A stretch of 62,714 nucleotides of DNA from VGEM01 sp033764265 (lineage in GTDB: Bacteria > Pseudomonadota > Alphaproteobacteria > Rhodospirillales > Rhodospirillaceae), in NCBI GenBank assembly GCA_033764265.1, contig JANRJB010000230.1:1-62714 (forward strand), written 5' to 3'. Below are positions 9,740-17,550 of this stretch, piece by piece. The stretch's first letter is position 1. Each line of letters opens with the position of its first letter. Under the pieces are notes generated by a model. It searched no databases, was not told the DNA's origin, and saw only the letters and a list, made by a program, of their open reading frames with translations. Made by a program: the position numbers and the translations under genes.

Positions 9740-11371
9740 TCAGCTTTCCTGGTACAACCAGGTCCGGATGATCGACAGCGCTTCTTCCGGATGCTTATCA
9801 ACGATGTCGCTGATCTTGCGCAGCGAGGACGCCTTCACCCGGCCTTCGACCTTGTCGATGTCGATCAGCTCGTCCAGATCTTCCTCTTCCTCGGCGCCGC
9901 CGGGCACCGGCATCGGCACGCCGCCGGGTCCGGTCAGCTGGGGCAGGCCTTCGCTGGACATCAGCTGGTCCTCGCCCTGCGGCATGGTCTCAAAGGCGCG
10001 GGTGACCAGCGGGCGCACGACCAGCAGGATCACCAGCACGGCGACGATGGCTACGCCCAGGCCTTCGGCCATGCGCATGATCTCGTCTTTCGAGAAGCCG
10101 AGCAGGTTGAATTCCTGGTCTTCGCCGATCAGGTCGTCGAAGCCGGTGAACGGCATGTTGATCACTTCGATCTGGTCGCCGCGCGCGGCGTCGTAACCGA
10201 TCGCGGTCTGCGCCAGCGCCTCGATCTTCTCCACCGTCTCCTGCGGCAGCGGCGCGTAGGTCTTCGCCCCCGCCTCGTCGGTGGTGTAGGTGCCGTCGAC
10301 CAGCACGGCGACCGAGAGGCGCTTCAAAGTGCCCTGGTCGCGCACCTGGTTGATGGTCTTCTTCGAAATCTCGAAGTTGACGGTTTCCTCGGTGCGGCGC
10401 TCTGACGTCTGCGAACGCGGCCCGCCCTGGTTGTTCAAGTTGGCATCGGGCAGGTTCTGCGCCACGGTCACGTTTTGCTGATCGCTTTCCAGCGAGGTAT
10501 TGTTCTCGTCGACGGTGACGGTCGAACGCTGCACTTGTTCGTCGGGGTTGTAGATTTCCTGGTTGGTGACGACCTTGTCGAAGTCCATCTCGGCGCGCAC
10601 TTCGGCACGGACCTTGCCGGGGCCGAGCGAGCTTTCCACCAGCGAAATCACCGATTGCGCCAGCCGGCGCTCGAGCTTGGTCCGGGCCTCTTCCTGGGCC
10701 ACCACCATCATCTGATCGTCGTTCTCGTAGCTGCGCGACAACAGCGTGCCGCGCTCGTCGACGATCGAAATGTTCGACGGCCGCAGCTTCGGCACCGCGG
10801 CCGCGATCAGGTGCTGCACGGCCGAGACCTGGTTCTCGGCCAGGCGGCCCGACTGCATCTTGATGTAGACGGAAGCTGTTGGTTCCTGCACTTCGCGCGT
10901 GAACATCTCACGCTGGGGCATGACCAGGTGCACGCGAGCATTCTGGATGCCCTCGATGGCCTTGATCGTCCGCGACAGTTCGCCTTCCAGCGCGCGCACC
11001 AGGTTGACGTTCTGGACGAAATTGGTGGTGCCCAGCGCATCCATCGAATCGAACAGTTCATAACCGACCGACCCGCCCGACGGCAGGCCCTGTTCGGCCA
11101 TCTGCATGCGCAGGCGCGTGACCTGATCCGACGGCACCATCACGTCAGCGCCGTCGTTCTCGGTCCGGTATTGGACGCCGCCGCTTTCCAGCACGCCCAT
11201 GATGGCACGGCTATCGGTCGATGACAGGCCGCCGTACAGCAATTCCATCTGCGGGGCCGAGAAGCGGGTGGCGAAAAAGATGATGAAAGCCACCAGGCCG
11301 ACCGCCACGCCGCCCATGGCGGCCAGGCGCGCCGGTCCCAGATTGCGCATTTGTTGCAGGAACGGGTTCAA
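9740..11371 (-). CDS. fliF: FliF, MS-ring protein
   Basis: 543 residues from a TTG at 11371, chosen because AGAGGA lies eight bases upstream; GTG 11431 and ATG 11350 are alternatives. FliF builds the MS ring in the inner membrane, the first structure of basal-body assembly. It has a membrane helix near residues 15-37, ring-building motifs (LPSGGSVGYELFD, ALEGELSRTIKAI, ARVHLVMPQREMF), a long periplasmic region, a second membrane helix near 440-465, and an acidic cytoplasmic tail (EEEEDLDELIDIDKVEG) whose end binds FliG. It is the first gene of fliF-fliG-fliH-fliN-motA-flbD. The upstream region carries a CtrA-like box abutting an ftr palindrome. Confidence 0.96.
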   Translation of the reverse strand: MNPFLQQMRNLGPARLAAMGGVAVGLVAFIIFFATRFSAPQMELLYGGLSSTDSRAIMGVLESGGVQYRTENDGADVMVPSDQVTRLRMQMAEQGLPSGGSVGYELFDSMDALGTTNFVQNVNLVRALEGELSRTIKAIEGIQNARVHLVMPQREMFTREVQEPTASVYIKMQSGRLAENQVSAVQHLIAAAVPKLRPSNISIVDERGTLLSRSYENDDQMMVVAQEEARTKLERRLAQSVISLVESSLGPGKVRAEVRAEMDFDKVVTNQEIYNPDEQVQRSTVTVDENNTSLESDQQNVTVAQNLPDANLNNQGGPRSQTSERRTEETVNFEISKKTINQVRDQGTLKRLSVAVLVDGTYTTDEAGAKTYAPLPQETVEKIEALAQTAIGYDAARGDQIEVINMPFTGFDDLIGEDQEFNLLGFSKDEIMRMAEGLGVAIVAVLVILLVVRPLVTRAFETMPQGEDQLMSSEGLPQLTGPGGVPMPVPGGAEEEEDLDELIDIDKVEGRVKASSLRKISDIVDKHPEEALSIIRTWLYQES

Positions 11372-11486
11372 CGCGATGGTCCTCTCGCTGCGGTCTGGTC
11401 CGGCCGTTCGCACCCGGGGGCGCGCCGGCACGTGATTCGTGGTTTGCGGCCAGCCTTTGGCCGTTCTGGAACGCTAAGTCCGCGCG

Positions 11487-11502
11487 GTGAACAAGCAGTT
11501 AA
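11487..11502 (-). promoter_or_regulatory. CtrA-like box upstream of fliF
   Basis: On the minus strand the sequence is TTAA-CTGCTTG-TTCAC, matching TTAA-N7-TTAAC with one mismatch and the exact seven-base spacer. It lies about 115-130 bp upstream of the chosen fliF start and four bases from the ftr palindrome at 11507. In Caulobacter the fliF promoter is turned on by CtrA and off by FlbD; the layout here suggests the same. Confidence 0.5.
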
Positions 11503-11506
11503 GACC

Positions 11507-11521
11507 CGGCAAAAATTGCCG
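11507..11521. promoter_or_regulatory. ftr palindrome (probable FlbD operator) at fliF
   Basis: CGGCAA-AAA-TTGCCG, a perfect 6+3+6 inverted repeat. It is the clearest single copy of the element found upstream of five flagellar transcription units in the window. Its position beside the CtrA-like box and the lack of a convincing -24/-12 element between it and fliF point to a repressor role. Confidence 0.65.
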
Positions 11522-11589
11522 TGTTGACCCGGCCCGCCGCCCCGGCCTTCAATCGCGTCAAGGCGCGGGGCGTGTCAGGCGCGGCAGAA

Positions 11590-12645
11590 ATGTCAAATCG
11601 TTTTGAAAAACAACAAGCTATCGGCGGCGGCGCGGTTCAGATCGAGCTCAGCGCGGCGCTCGTGGCCATCGCCGAAGAAGCGCCCCAGATCATGCTTGTA
11701 CGTGAGCCGGCAGTGACGGCGTCGCAGCCCCTGCTGGGCCTGCCGTGCGGCCCCTTTGACCCGGTTGGCCATCGTACCCTGGAAGAAGGCTTGCGACGGT
11801 GGGTGCACGAGCAGACCGGCTTGCCGCTTGGGTATGTCGAACAGCTTTACACCTTCGGCGACCGGTACCGCGATCCGCGGGAGCGCGCCGGCGGCCCGCG
11901 CCCGGTTTCGGTCGGCTATCTGGCGCTGGTGCGCGAAAGCGCCGACCGCGCAGTGCCAGATGCCGACTGGAGCGACTGGTACCGATACTTCCCATGGGAA
12001 GACTGGCGTGGCGGGGAACCGGCGCTGGTCTCCGCTGTGATTGTGCCAGCGTTGAATGCCTGGGCCGACCGCGCCCAGCGCGCCGATCGCAATCGCCGCC
12101 GTGACCGTGTCGAAACGTGTTTTGGCCGTGCTGGTGCAGCCTGGGACAACGAGCGTGTACTGGAGCGTTACGAATTGCTGTACGAGGCCGGGCTGGTGAT
12201 CGAGGCGCGGGTCGACAGCGGTATCGAAATCGACCCGGCGGCCGCCAAAGTCCACATCCGCACCGGCACAGCGCTCATCAAGGATCACCGGCGCATCATG
12301 GCCACCGCCATGGGGCGATTGCGCGCCAAGGTCAAGTACCGCCCGGTGATTTTCGAGCTGATGCCACCGTCCTTTACGCTGTTTCAGCTGCAGCGGGCGG
12401 TGGAGGCCTTGGCCGGCACGCGCCTGCACAAGCAGAACTTCCGGCGTCTGGTCGCGCACGAAGGCCTGGTCGAGGCCACCGGCCAGATCTCCGGTCAGAC
12501 CGGCGGGCGACCGGCGGAACTGTTCCGCTTCCGCCGCGACGTGGTGCGCGAACGCCCGGCCCCGGGCGTGCGCTTGCCGGCGATACGCATGTCGGGTCCC
12601 GGGCGCGCGGCGCGCCGACCGGCACGACCCACGCGCTGGGGGTGA
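11590..12645 (+). CDS. nrtR: NrtR-family regulator of NAD metabolism (Nudix + winged helix)
   Basis: 351 residues from the ATG at 11590; a GTG at 11521 would add 23 residues but overlaps the ftr site. NrtR proteins have a Nudix-like effector domain that senses ADP-ribose or related metabolites and a C-terminal winged helix-turn-helix. The Nudix fold covers about 10-150, but the Nudix box is degenerate: RRWVHEQTG where REUxEExG is expected, so two catalytic Glu positions are lost, fitting a sensor rather than a hydrolase. The C-terminal part has the NrtR signature FTLFQLQRAVEAL, LHKQNFRRLV and GRPAELFRFRR near 265-330. It is followed 256 bp later by nadA and nadC, its expected targets. The last 30 residues are Arg/Pro-rich. 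Confidence 0.85.
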   Translation: MSNRFEKQQAIGGGAVQIELSAALVAIAEEAPQIMLVREPAVTASQPLLGLPCGPFDPVGHRTLEEGLRRWVHEQTGLPLGYVEQLYTFGDRYRDPRERAGGPRPVSVGYLALVRESADRAVPDADWSDWYRYFPWEDWRGGEPALVSAVIVPALNAWADRAQRADRNRRRDRVETCFGRAGAAWDNERVLERYELLYEAGLVIEARVDSGIEIDPAAAKVHIRTGTALIKDHRRIMATAMGRLRAKVKYRPVIFELMPPSFTLFQLQRAVEALAGTRLHKQNFRRLVAHEGLVEATGQISGQTGGRPAELFRFRRDVVRERPAPGVRLPAIRMSGPGRAARRPARPTRWG

Positions 12646-12901
12646 TTCGTCCACCTATTGGTCAATTTGAGTATATATTCCTGGCCCGCGATCGTCTCAT
12701 TCGCTTGACTCGGCCATCCCCTCTTTTCTAGCCTTGCTTCAACACGTGGGACACGTGCTTTTTGTACCGTCCCTTTATGCTCAAACTAAGTATAAGTATC
12801 ACGCAACGGTCACGACACATCAGGTTTGCCCGCAGGGCCAGCGGGACAGGCCACCCACCACGGCCCGCGGACCAGCGATCAGTGAAGGGACGGACTCGGT
12901 C
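12646..12901 (+). promoter_or_regulatory. nadA leader with candidate NrtR operator
   Basis: This 256-bp space between nrtR and nadA is locally AT-rich. It contains CACGTG-GGA-CACGTG (12743-12757), a symmetric 15-bp repeat that could be an operator, and a tandem AAGTAT repeat at 12788-12799 that may overlap a -10 element (TAAGTAT). A second imperfect palindrome, GAGTATATATTC, lies near 12669. NrtR operators differ between lineages, so which of these is the true site is unknown. Confidence 0.35.
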
Positions 12902-13933
12902 ATGAACCTCGTCAGCAAAACCACCGCCGACTTGCGATACACCTCGGAAGTGGAGCGCAACACCGCCCACCTCTACGACAAGGTGAAGAAGGTGATTCCC
13001 GCGGTGGAGTGGCCGGTCTACGCGCCCTTGATCGACCGAATCAACCGGCTCAAGGAACAGAAGAACGCGGTCATCCTGGGTCACAACTACATGACCCCGG
13101 AAATCTTTCACTGCGTCGCCGACATGACCGGCGACTCATTGGCTTTGGCGCGCAGCGCGGCCAAGACCGACGCCGACATCATCGTCATGGGCGGCGTGCA
13201 CTTCATGGCGGAGACCGCCAAGCTGCTGAATCCCTCCAAAAAGGTGCTGATCCCCGACACCGGCGCCGGCTGCACGCTGGCCGAGGCGATCACCGCCGAA
13301 GACGTGCGCAAGCTGAAGGCACAGCACCCCGGCGTGCCGGTGGTCACCTATGTCAACACCTCGGCGGCCGTGAAGGCCGAGTCCGATATCTGCTGCACAT
13401 CAGGCAACGCGGTCGAAACCATCAACATGCTGGGCGTGCCGCGCGTCATCATGCTGCCCGACGAATACCTGGCCCTGAACACCGCGCGGCTGGTGAAGAC
13501 CGAGATCATCACCTGGAAAGGTCGCTGCGTTGTGCACGAGGCGTTCACGCCGGCCGACATCGCCGGTCTGCGCGAAACCAATCCCGGCATTGTCGTTTTG
13601 GCGCACCCCGAGTGTTCGCCCGAGGTGATTGACGCGTCCGACTATGCCGGCTACACCGCCGGGATGATCGACTATGTCGCCAAGCACAAGCCGGCCAAGG
13701 TCGTGCTGGTCACCGAATGCTCGATGAGCGACAACGTCGCCGCCGAGTTCCCCGAGCTCGACTTCGTCAAGCCGTGCAATCTGTGCCCGTTCATGAAAAA
13801 GATCGACCTCCAGGGCATCCTGCGCGCACTCGAGACCGAGACCCACCAGGTCGAGATCGATCCCGCCATCGCCGCGCGCGCCCGGGTGTCGGTCGAACGC
13901 ATGCTGAACGGCTGGACGCCGGGCGCCGCCTGA
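12902..13933 (+). CDS. nadA: Quinolinate synthase NadA
   Basis: 343 residues from the ATG at 12902. NadA is a [4Fe-4S] enzyme that condenses iminoaspartate with dihydroxyacetone phosphate to quinolinate in de novo NAD synthesis. Family motifs: VILGHNYMTPEIF near 58-70, MGGVHFMAETAKLL, PDTGAGCTLA, YVNTSAAVKAESDICCTSGNA, HPECSPEV and KPCNLCPFMK near 297. Cysteines in GAGCTLA, ICCTSGNA and CNLC are at the positions expected for the cluster ligands. It is followed 19 bp later by nadC. The usual partner nadB (aspartate oxidase) is not in the window, so iminoaspartate must come from a distant nadB or an aspartate dehydrogenase. Confidence 0.96.
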   Translation: MNLVSKTTADLRYTSEVERNTAHLYDKVKKVIPAVEWPVYAPLIDRINRLKEQKNAVILGHNYMTPEIFHCVADMTGDSLALARSAAKTDADIIVMGGVHFMAETAKLLNPSKKVLIPDTGAGCTLAEAITAEDVRKLKAQHPGVPVVTYVNTSAAVKAESDICCTSGNAVETINMLGVPRVIMLPDEYLALNTARLVKTEIITWKGRCVVHEAFTPADIAGLRETNPGIVVLAHPECSPEVIDASDYAGYTAGMIDYVAKHKPAKVVLVTECSMSDNVAAEFPELDFVKPCNLCPFMKKIDLQGILRALETETHQVEIDPAIAARARVSVERMLNGWTPGAA

Positions 13934-13952
13934 CGGCGTCGCCGTCGGCACT

Positions 13953-14816
13953 GTGCGGATTGCGCCGGCCGTGATCCAGCCGCCGCAGCACCTGATCGAC
14001 GACGTCATTCGCCGGGCGTTGGCCGAGGATCTCGGCGATGCCGGCGATATCACCACCGCCGCAATTATTGCGCCCGGCAGCGTCAGCCGCGCCGTGATCG
14101 CCGCGCGCAAACCCGGCACGATCGCCGGACTGAACATGGCCGCGCGCGTATTCGATCTGTTGGGCGGCGGCGTGACGGCAACACCGGCCGTGACGGACGG
14201 CGATTCGGTCGACGGCGGTGCTGTTCTGATGCATCTGGCCGGCGCAACTGCCACCATCCTGTCGGGCGAGCGGGTCGCGCTCAATCTGCTCGGGCGGATG
14301 TCGGGCGTCGCGACCGCGACCGCGCGGATCGTGCGGGCCGTGGCGGGCACATCGGCCCGCATCTGCTGCACCCGCAAGACCATCCCCGGCTTGCGCGCGT
14401 TGGAAAAGTACGCCGTACGCTGCGGCGGGGGCATCAATCACCGGTTCGGCCTCTATGACGCGGTCTTGATCAAGGACAATCACATCGCCGCGGCCGGCGG
14501 TGTCGCCGCCGCGATCAAGGCCGCCCAGGCCAAGGTGGGCCACATGGTCAAGATCGAGGTCGAGGTTGACACGCTCGACCAGCTTGACGCCGCCCTGGCG
14601 GCGGGCGCGGACGTGGTGCTGCTCGACAACATGAGCCCGGCGCAGCTGAAAGAGGCTGTCGGCCGCGCGCATGGGCGCGCCGTCACCGAAGCGTCGGGGT
14701 CGGTCACAGCGGATACCGCGCCGGCCATAGCGGCCGCCGGGGTTGACCTGATTTCGGTGGGCTGGATCACCCACTCCGCGCCGTGCCTCGACGTCGGGCT
14801 CGACTTCATCGCATGA
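13953..14816 (+). CDS. nadC: Nicotinate-nucleotide pyrophosphorylase NadC
   Basis: 287 residues from a GTG at 13953, 19 bp after nadA. NadC converts quinolinate and PRPP to nicotinate mononucleotide, CO2 and PPi. Motifs: ALAEDLGDAGDITT at 22-35, SGERVALNLLGRMSGVAT near 108-125, CTRKTIPGLRALEKYAVRCGGG near 140-160, LIKDNHI, EVEVDTLDQL, VVLLDNMS and the C-terminal ISVGWITHSAPCLDVGLDF. The catalytic Lys and Arg residues of the CTRKT and RxGGG segments are present. A strong hairpin follows the stop. The operon with nrtR and nadA forms a compact NAD module embedded in flagellar genes. Confidence 0.96.
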   Translation: MRIAPAVIQPPQHLIDDVIRRALAEDLGDAGDITTAAIIAPGSVSRAVIAARKPGTIAGLNMAARVFDLLGGGVTATPAVTDGDSVDGGAVLMHLAGATATILSGERVALNLLGRMSGVATATARIVRAVAGTSARICCTRKTIPGLRALEKYAVRCGGGINHRFGLYDAVLIKDNHIAAAGGVAAAIKAAQAKVGHMVKIEVEVDTLDQLDAALAAGADVVLLDNMSPAQLKEAVGRAHGRAVTEASGSVTADTAPAIAAAGVDLISVGWITHSAPCLDVGLDFIA

Positions 14817-14830
14817 GGCTTGCACAAACT

Positions 14831-14861
14831 GAAGCCCCCGGCCGCGCGGGCCGGGGGCTTC
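14831..14861. terminator. Bidirectional terminator-like hairpin between nadC and flgE
   Basis: A perfect 13-bp stem (GAAGCCCCCGGCC paired with GGCCGGGGGCTTC) with a five-base GCGCG loop lies between the convergent ends of nadC and flgE. There is no long T run on either side, so termination strength is uncertain, but its position suits both transcripts. Confidence 0.7.
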
Positions 14862-14883
14862 ATCATCAAAGTCAATTCAGGGA

Positions 14884-16740
14884 TTACCGCTTGATCGATA
14901 AGAGTTCGTCAAGCATCTGGTCCGAGGTGGTGATCACCTTGGCGGCCGACGAATAGGCGCGCTGGGTGGTGATCATCCGGGTGAATTCTTCGCCCAGGTC
15001 GACGGTCGAGGCTTCCAGCGCGGCCGAGTTGATCTGGCCGGCGCCGGCGTCACCGCCTTCGCGCAGCGTGGGGTTGCCCGAGAAGTCCGTCGCGATCCAC
15101 ACGTTGCCCGACAGCGACTGCAGGCCGTTCGGGTTGGTGAACGTCGCCACCGGGATCATGAACACTGGCCGGGTCACGCCGTTGTCGAACAAGGCGGTGA
15201 CGATGCCGTCGGTGCCGATCGAAACGCCGGCGAAGTTGCCGAACTTCGCGCCGTTCTGCTGCAGGTAGTTCAGCTGGAAGCTTCCCGACAGCTGGGTCAG
15301 GCCGTCCGGCGTGTTGTAGTTGCCGAAGAACACCTGGATCGGCGGGCTATTGGTGTTGCCGGCCACCATGTTTTCCGCGCCGTTGGCCCAGATGATCTCC
15401 ACGGTGTGCTGGGGCGAGGGCGCCTGCGTCGCGTCGCGATTGAAGAACTCGTTGGGCGTACCGTTGCCGGAGAACTCGATCGACGGCGACAGCAACATGT
15501 CGGCGGAATTGTCATACCAGCCGTAGGTGGCGCTCAAGCCGGGCACAGAGTACGCGGTGCTGTTCCCTTGGAAGATCACTTGCAGGTTGGCCGCATCGCG
15601 GATGTCGGCGTCGAACGTCAGGGCCGCGTCGTCGACGTTCTCGAAGGTCAGGCCGTTCTCGCCCGGGATGCGGCGCGCCCAGTTGCCGGGCGGCGTCACC
15701 GCTGTGCCGAACACCGCCGCGTCGGTCATGAAGGTGTTGATGCGTGCGGCGACCTCGTCGATGATTTGGCTGAGCGTCCGACCGGTGGTGTCGACGTTCA
15801 ACGCGCTGTCCACGCCGCCGGCAACGAAGGTGGTATCGTCGGCCGCGTTGGAAATGGTGACCTGCACCGTCTCGCCGTTCACGCTCATGTTCAGCGTGCC
15901 GGTGATCGGCTGGGTGAATTCGTCGATGAAGTCCAGCCGCCCGGCCGAGAAGTGAATCTCGCCGTTTTGGGTTTTCTGGCTGATCACCGCCGATTGCGCG
16001 GGTTGCTCCAGCGACGTGCGCCAGGTGTTCTGCGCGGTCGTAGTGTAGGTGTAGGTCAAATTGTGCGGATTGCCCAAGCTGTCAAAGATCAGTGCGTTGA
16101 CGCGGTTCTGGTCGTTGATGTCGGCCTCGGCCGGCAGGTTTGCGCCCACCGACAGCGTGGTGGTCGGAGATGCGGTGCCGCCGATGGTCTGCAGGTTCAG
16201 TGGCCGAAGGTTGCGGTTGTCGATGATGTTGTCGTTGATCAGGACGCGGTCGCCGTTCTCGTCGACGTAGGCCTTCATGAAGACGTTGTTGCCGACGCGC
16301 ACCTGGTTGGCGCCCTGGCTGCCGTCGAAGAAGGTCAGTGGCCAGCCCTGCATGTACGAGCCGCCGACGTTCTGCAGGAACCCTTCCTTGTCGACCTTGA
16401 ACGAGCCTGCGCGGGTGAAGGTGTAGAGGTCGCCGACCGAAGGATCAGAGGCTTCGTTGGTCACGAAGAAACCCTGTCCGGAGATCGCGATGTCGGTCGA
16501 CGAGGTCGATGCCTGCAACAGGCCTTGAAGGTCGACTGCCTGGCGTGGCGCGGATTGGACACCGCCCGGCGAGTACTGGGTCAGCGACACCTGGGCGGTG
16601 ATTAGCGTCTTGAAATTGACGCGCGTGCTCTTGTAGCCGATCGTGTTGACGTTGGTCACGTTGTCGGCGATGGCGCCCATGGCGCTGGACTGCGCCAGCA
16701 GGCCGGACACGCCCGAGAAAAGTGCACCGAACAGCGACAT
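14884..16740 (-). CDS. flgE: FlgE, flagellar hook protein
   Basis: 618 residues, with AGGAG upstream of the ATG. FlgE polymerises into the hook. The N-terminal rod/hook signature (MSLFGALFSGVSGL...DNVTNVNTIGYKS) and C-terminal D0 helix (TRMITTQRAYSSAAKVITTSDQML) are complete. Residues about 70-85 and 110-135 form the D1 core (DIAISGQGFFV, FTRAGSFKVDKEGFL). The middle (about 200-480) is longer than in the roughly 400-residue enteric protein, implying enlarged outer domains, common in alphaproteobacteria. It is 122 bp downstream of flgD; no separate promoter was found in that gap, so it is probably read from the fliK sigma-54 promoter. Confidence 0.95.
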   Translation of the reverse strand: MSLFGALFSGVSGLLAQSSAMGAIADNVTNVNTIGYKSTRVNFKTLITAQVSLTQYSPGGVQSAPRQAVDLQGLLQASTSSTDIAISGQGFFVTNEASDPSVGDLYTFTRAGSFKVDKEGFLQNVGGSYMQGWPLTFFDGSQGANQVRVGNNVFMKAYVDENGDRVLINDNIIDNRNLRPLNLQTIGGTASPTTTLSVGANLPAEADINDQNRVNALIFDSLGNPHNLTYTYTTTAQNTWRTSLEQPAQSAVISQKTQNGEIHFSAGRLDFIDEFTQPITGTLNMSVNGETVQVTISNAADDTTFVAGGVDSALNVDTTGRTLSQIIDEVAARINTFMTDAAVFGTAVTPPGNWARRIPGENGLTFENVDDAALTFDADIRDAANLQVIFQGNSTAYSVPGLSATYGWYDNSADMLLSPSIEFSGNGTPNEFFNRDATQAPSPQHTVEIIWANGAENMVAGNTNSPPIQVFFGNYNTPDGLTQLSGSFQLNYLQQNGAKFGNFAGVSIGTDGIVTALFDNGVTRPVFMIPVATFTNPNGLQSLSGNVWIATDFSGNPTLREGGDAGAGQINSAALEASTVDLGEEFTRMITTQRAYSSAAKVITTSDQMLDELLSIKR

Positions 16741-16862
16741 CTTCCGTCTCCTTTGCTCTCGCCCGCTTGTCCGCCGCCTGGGGCGCGGCCGGACGAGGGG
16801 GCATTCTCACAGTTGCTTGGCCGGGTTAATTTCCGGCTAATGCCGCGGCGACCGCGGCATCA

Positions 16863-17531
16863 TCACGAGTCGGTCACCGACAGCACTTCGTCGATCGGTA
16901 CGCCCAGCGTGCCCATGACCAGCAAAGTCTTCCCGTCGGTGTTGGTCACGCCGGTGACCTTGCCGAACGCGGTCGACCACGTATCGATCGGTTCGTTCTT
17001 GGCGCTCAGCGCCGTCACCTGCACGGTGTAGATGCCGTCGGGTTGCTGGATGCCGTAAGTGTCCTTGCCGTCCCACTCCAGCGGATGCACGCCCTTGGTT
17101 TTCTCGCCGGGCGTCGAGTAGACAATGTCGCCGGCGTCGTTGCGAATGACCACGGTGACGTTCTGCGCGTCCTTGTCCACGCCATAGGCCAATTTCGCCT
17201 TGCCGTTCTGAAGAGGTACCTGGCTCGACAGAGCTTCGATCGACTTGCCGATGTAGTTGACCGAGCTGGTGATGATCGACTGCTGCGTCAGCTCGATCAT
17301 GCTGGTCAGATTGTCGTTGGCGTTGATCTGCTGCTCGACCTGGGCGAACTGCACCAGCTGATTGGTGAACTCGGTGGAGTCCATCGGCGACAGAGGATCC
17401 TGGTTCTTGAGCTGCGAGGTCAACAGCACCAGAAACGAGTCAAGGTCCTTGGCGAGCTTGGTGCGCGACGCCTCGGTCTTGGACAGAACCGGGTTCGCGG
17501 TATCGGCGCCGGCGACGCTGGTGATGGCCAT
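16863..17531 (-). CDS. flgD: FlgD, hook-cap scaffolding protein
   Basis: 222 residues from the ATG at 17531, which has GGAG seven bases upstream. The long upstream open frame overlaps fliK and is ignored. FlgD caps the growing hook and is replaced at completion. The N-terminal export and assembly region has LDSFLVLLTSQLKNQDPLSPMDSTEF-type sequence (residues about 30-55, the defining FlgD motif) followed by QFAQVEQQI. The C-terminal half is the Ig-like/tudor fold with GDIVYSTPGEK and HPLEWDGKDTYG. It starts 19 bp after the fliK stop, so it is co-transcribed with it. Confidence 0.94.
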   Translation of the reverse strand: MAITSVAGADTANPVLSKTEASRTKLAKDLDSFLVLLTSQLKNQDPLSPMDSTEFTNQLVQFAQVEQQINANDNLTSMIELTQQSIITSSVNYIGKSIEALSSQVPLQNGKAKLAYGVDKDAQNVTVVIRNDAGDIVYSTPGEKTKGVHPLEWDGKDTYGIQQPDGIYTVQVTALSAKNEPIDTWSTAFGKVTGVTNTDGKTLLVMGTLGVPIDEVLSVTDS

Positions 17532-17550
17532 GGGCGGGCTCCGGTCCTGA

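Noticed and set aside
11449..11462. Minus-strand GG-N10-GC sequence upstream of fliF
   Set aside because: Only the GG and GC match; the surrounding -24 and -12 bases (GGCCA, TGGCC) do not, and early operons are not expected to use sigma-54.
11507..11521. The palindrome at fliF read as a sigma-54 -24/-12 element
   Set aside because: GG and GC are present but separated by eight bases, not ten, and the sequence is symmetric. It is better explained as a binding site.
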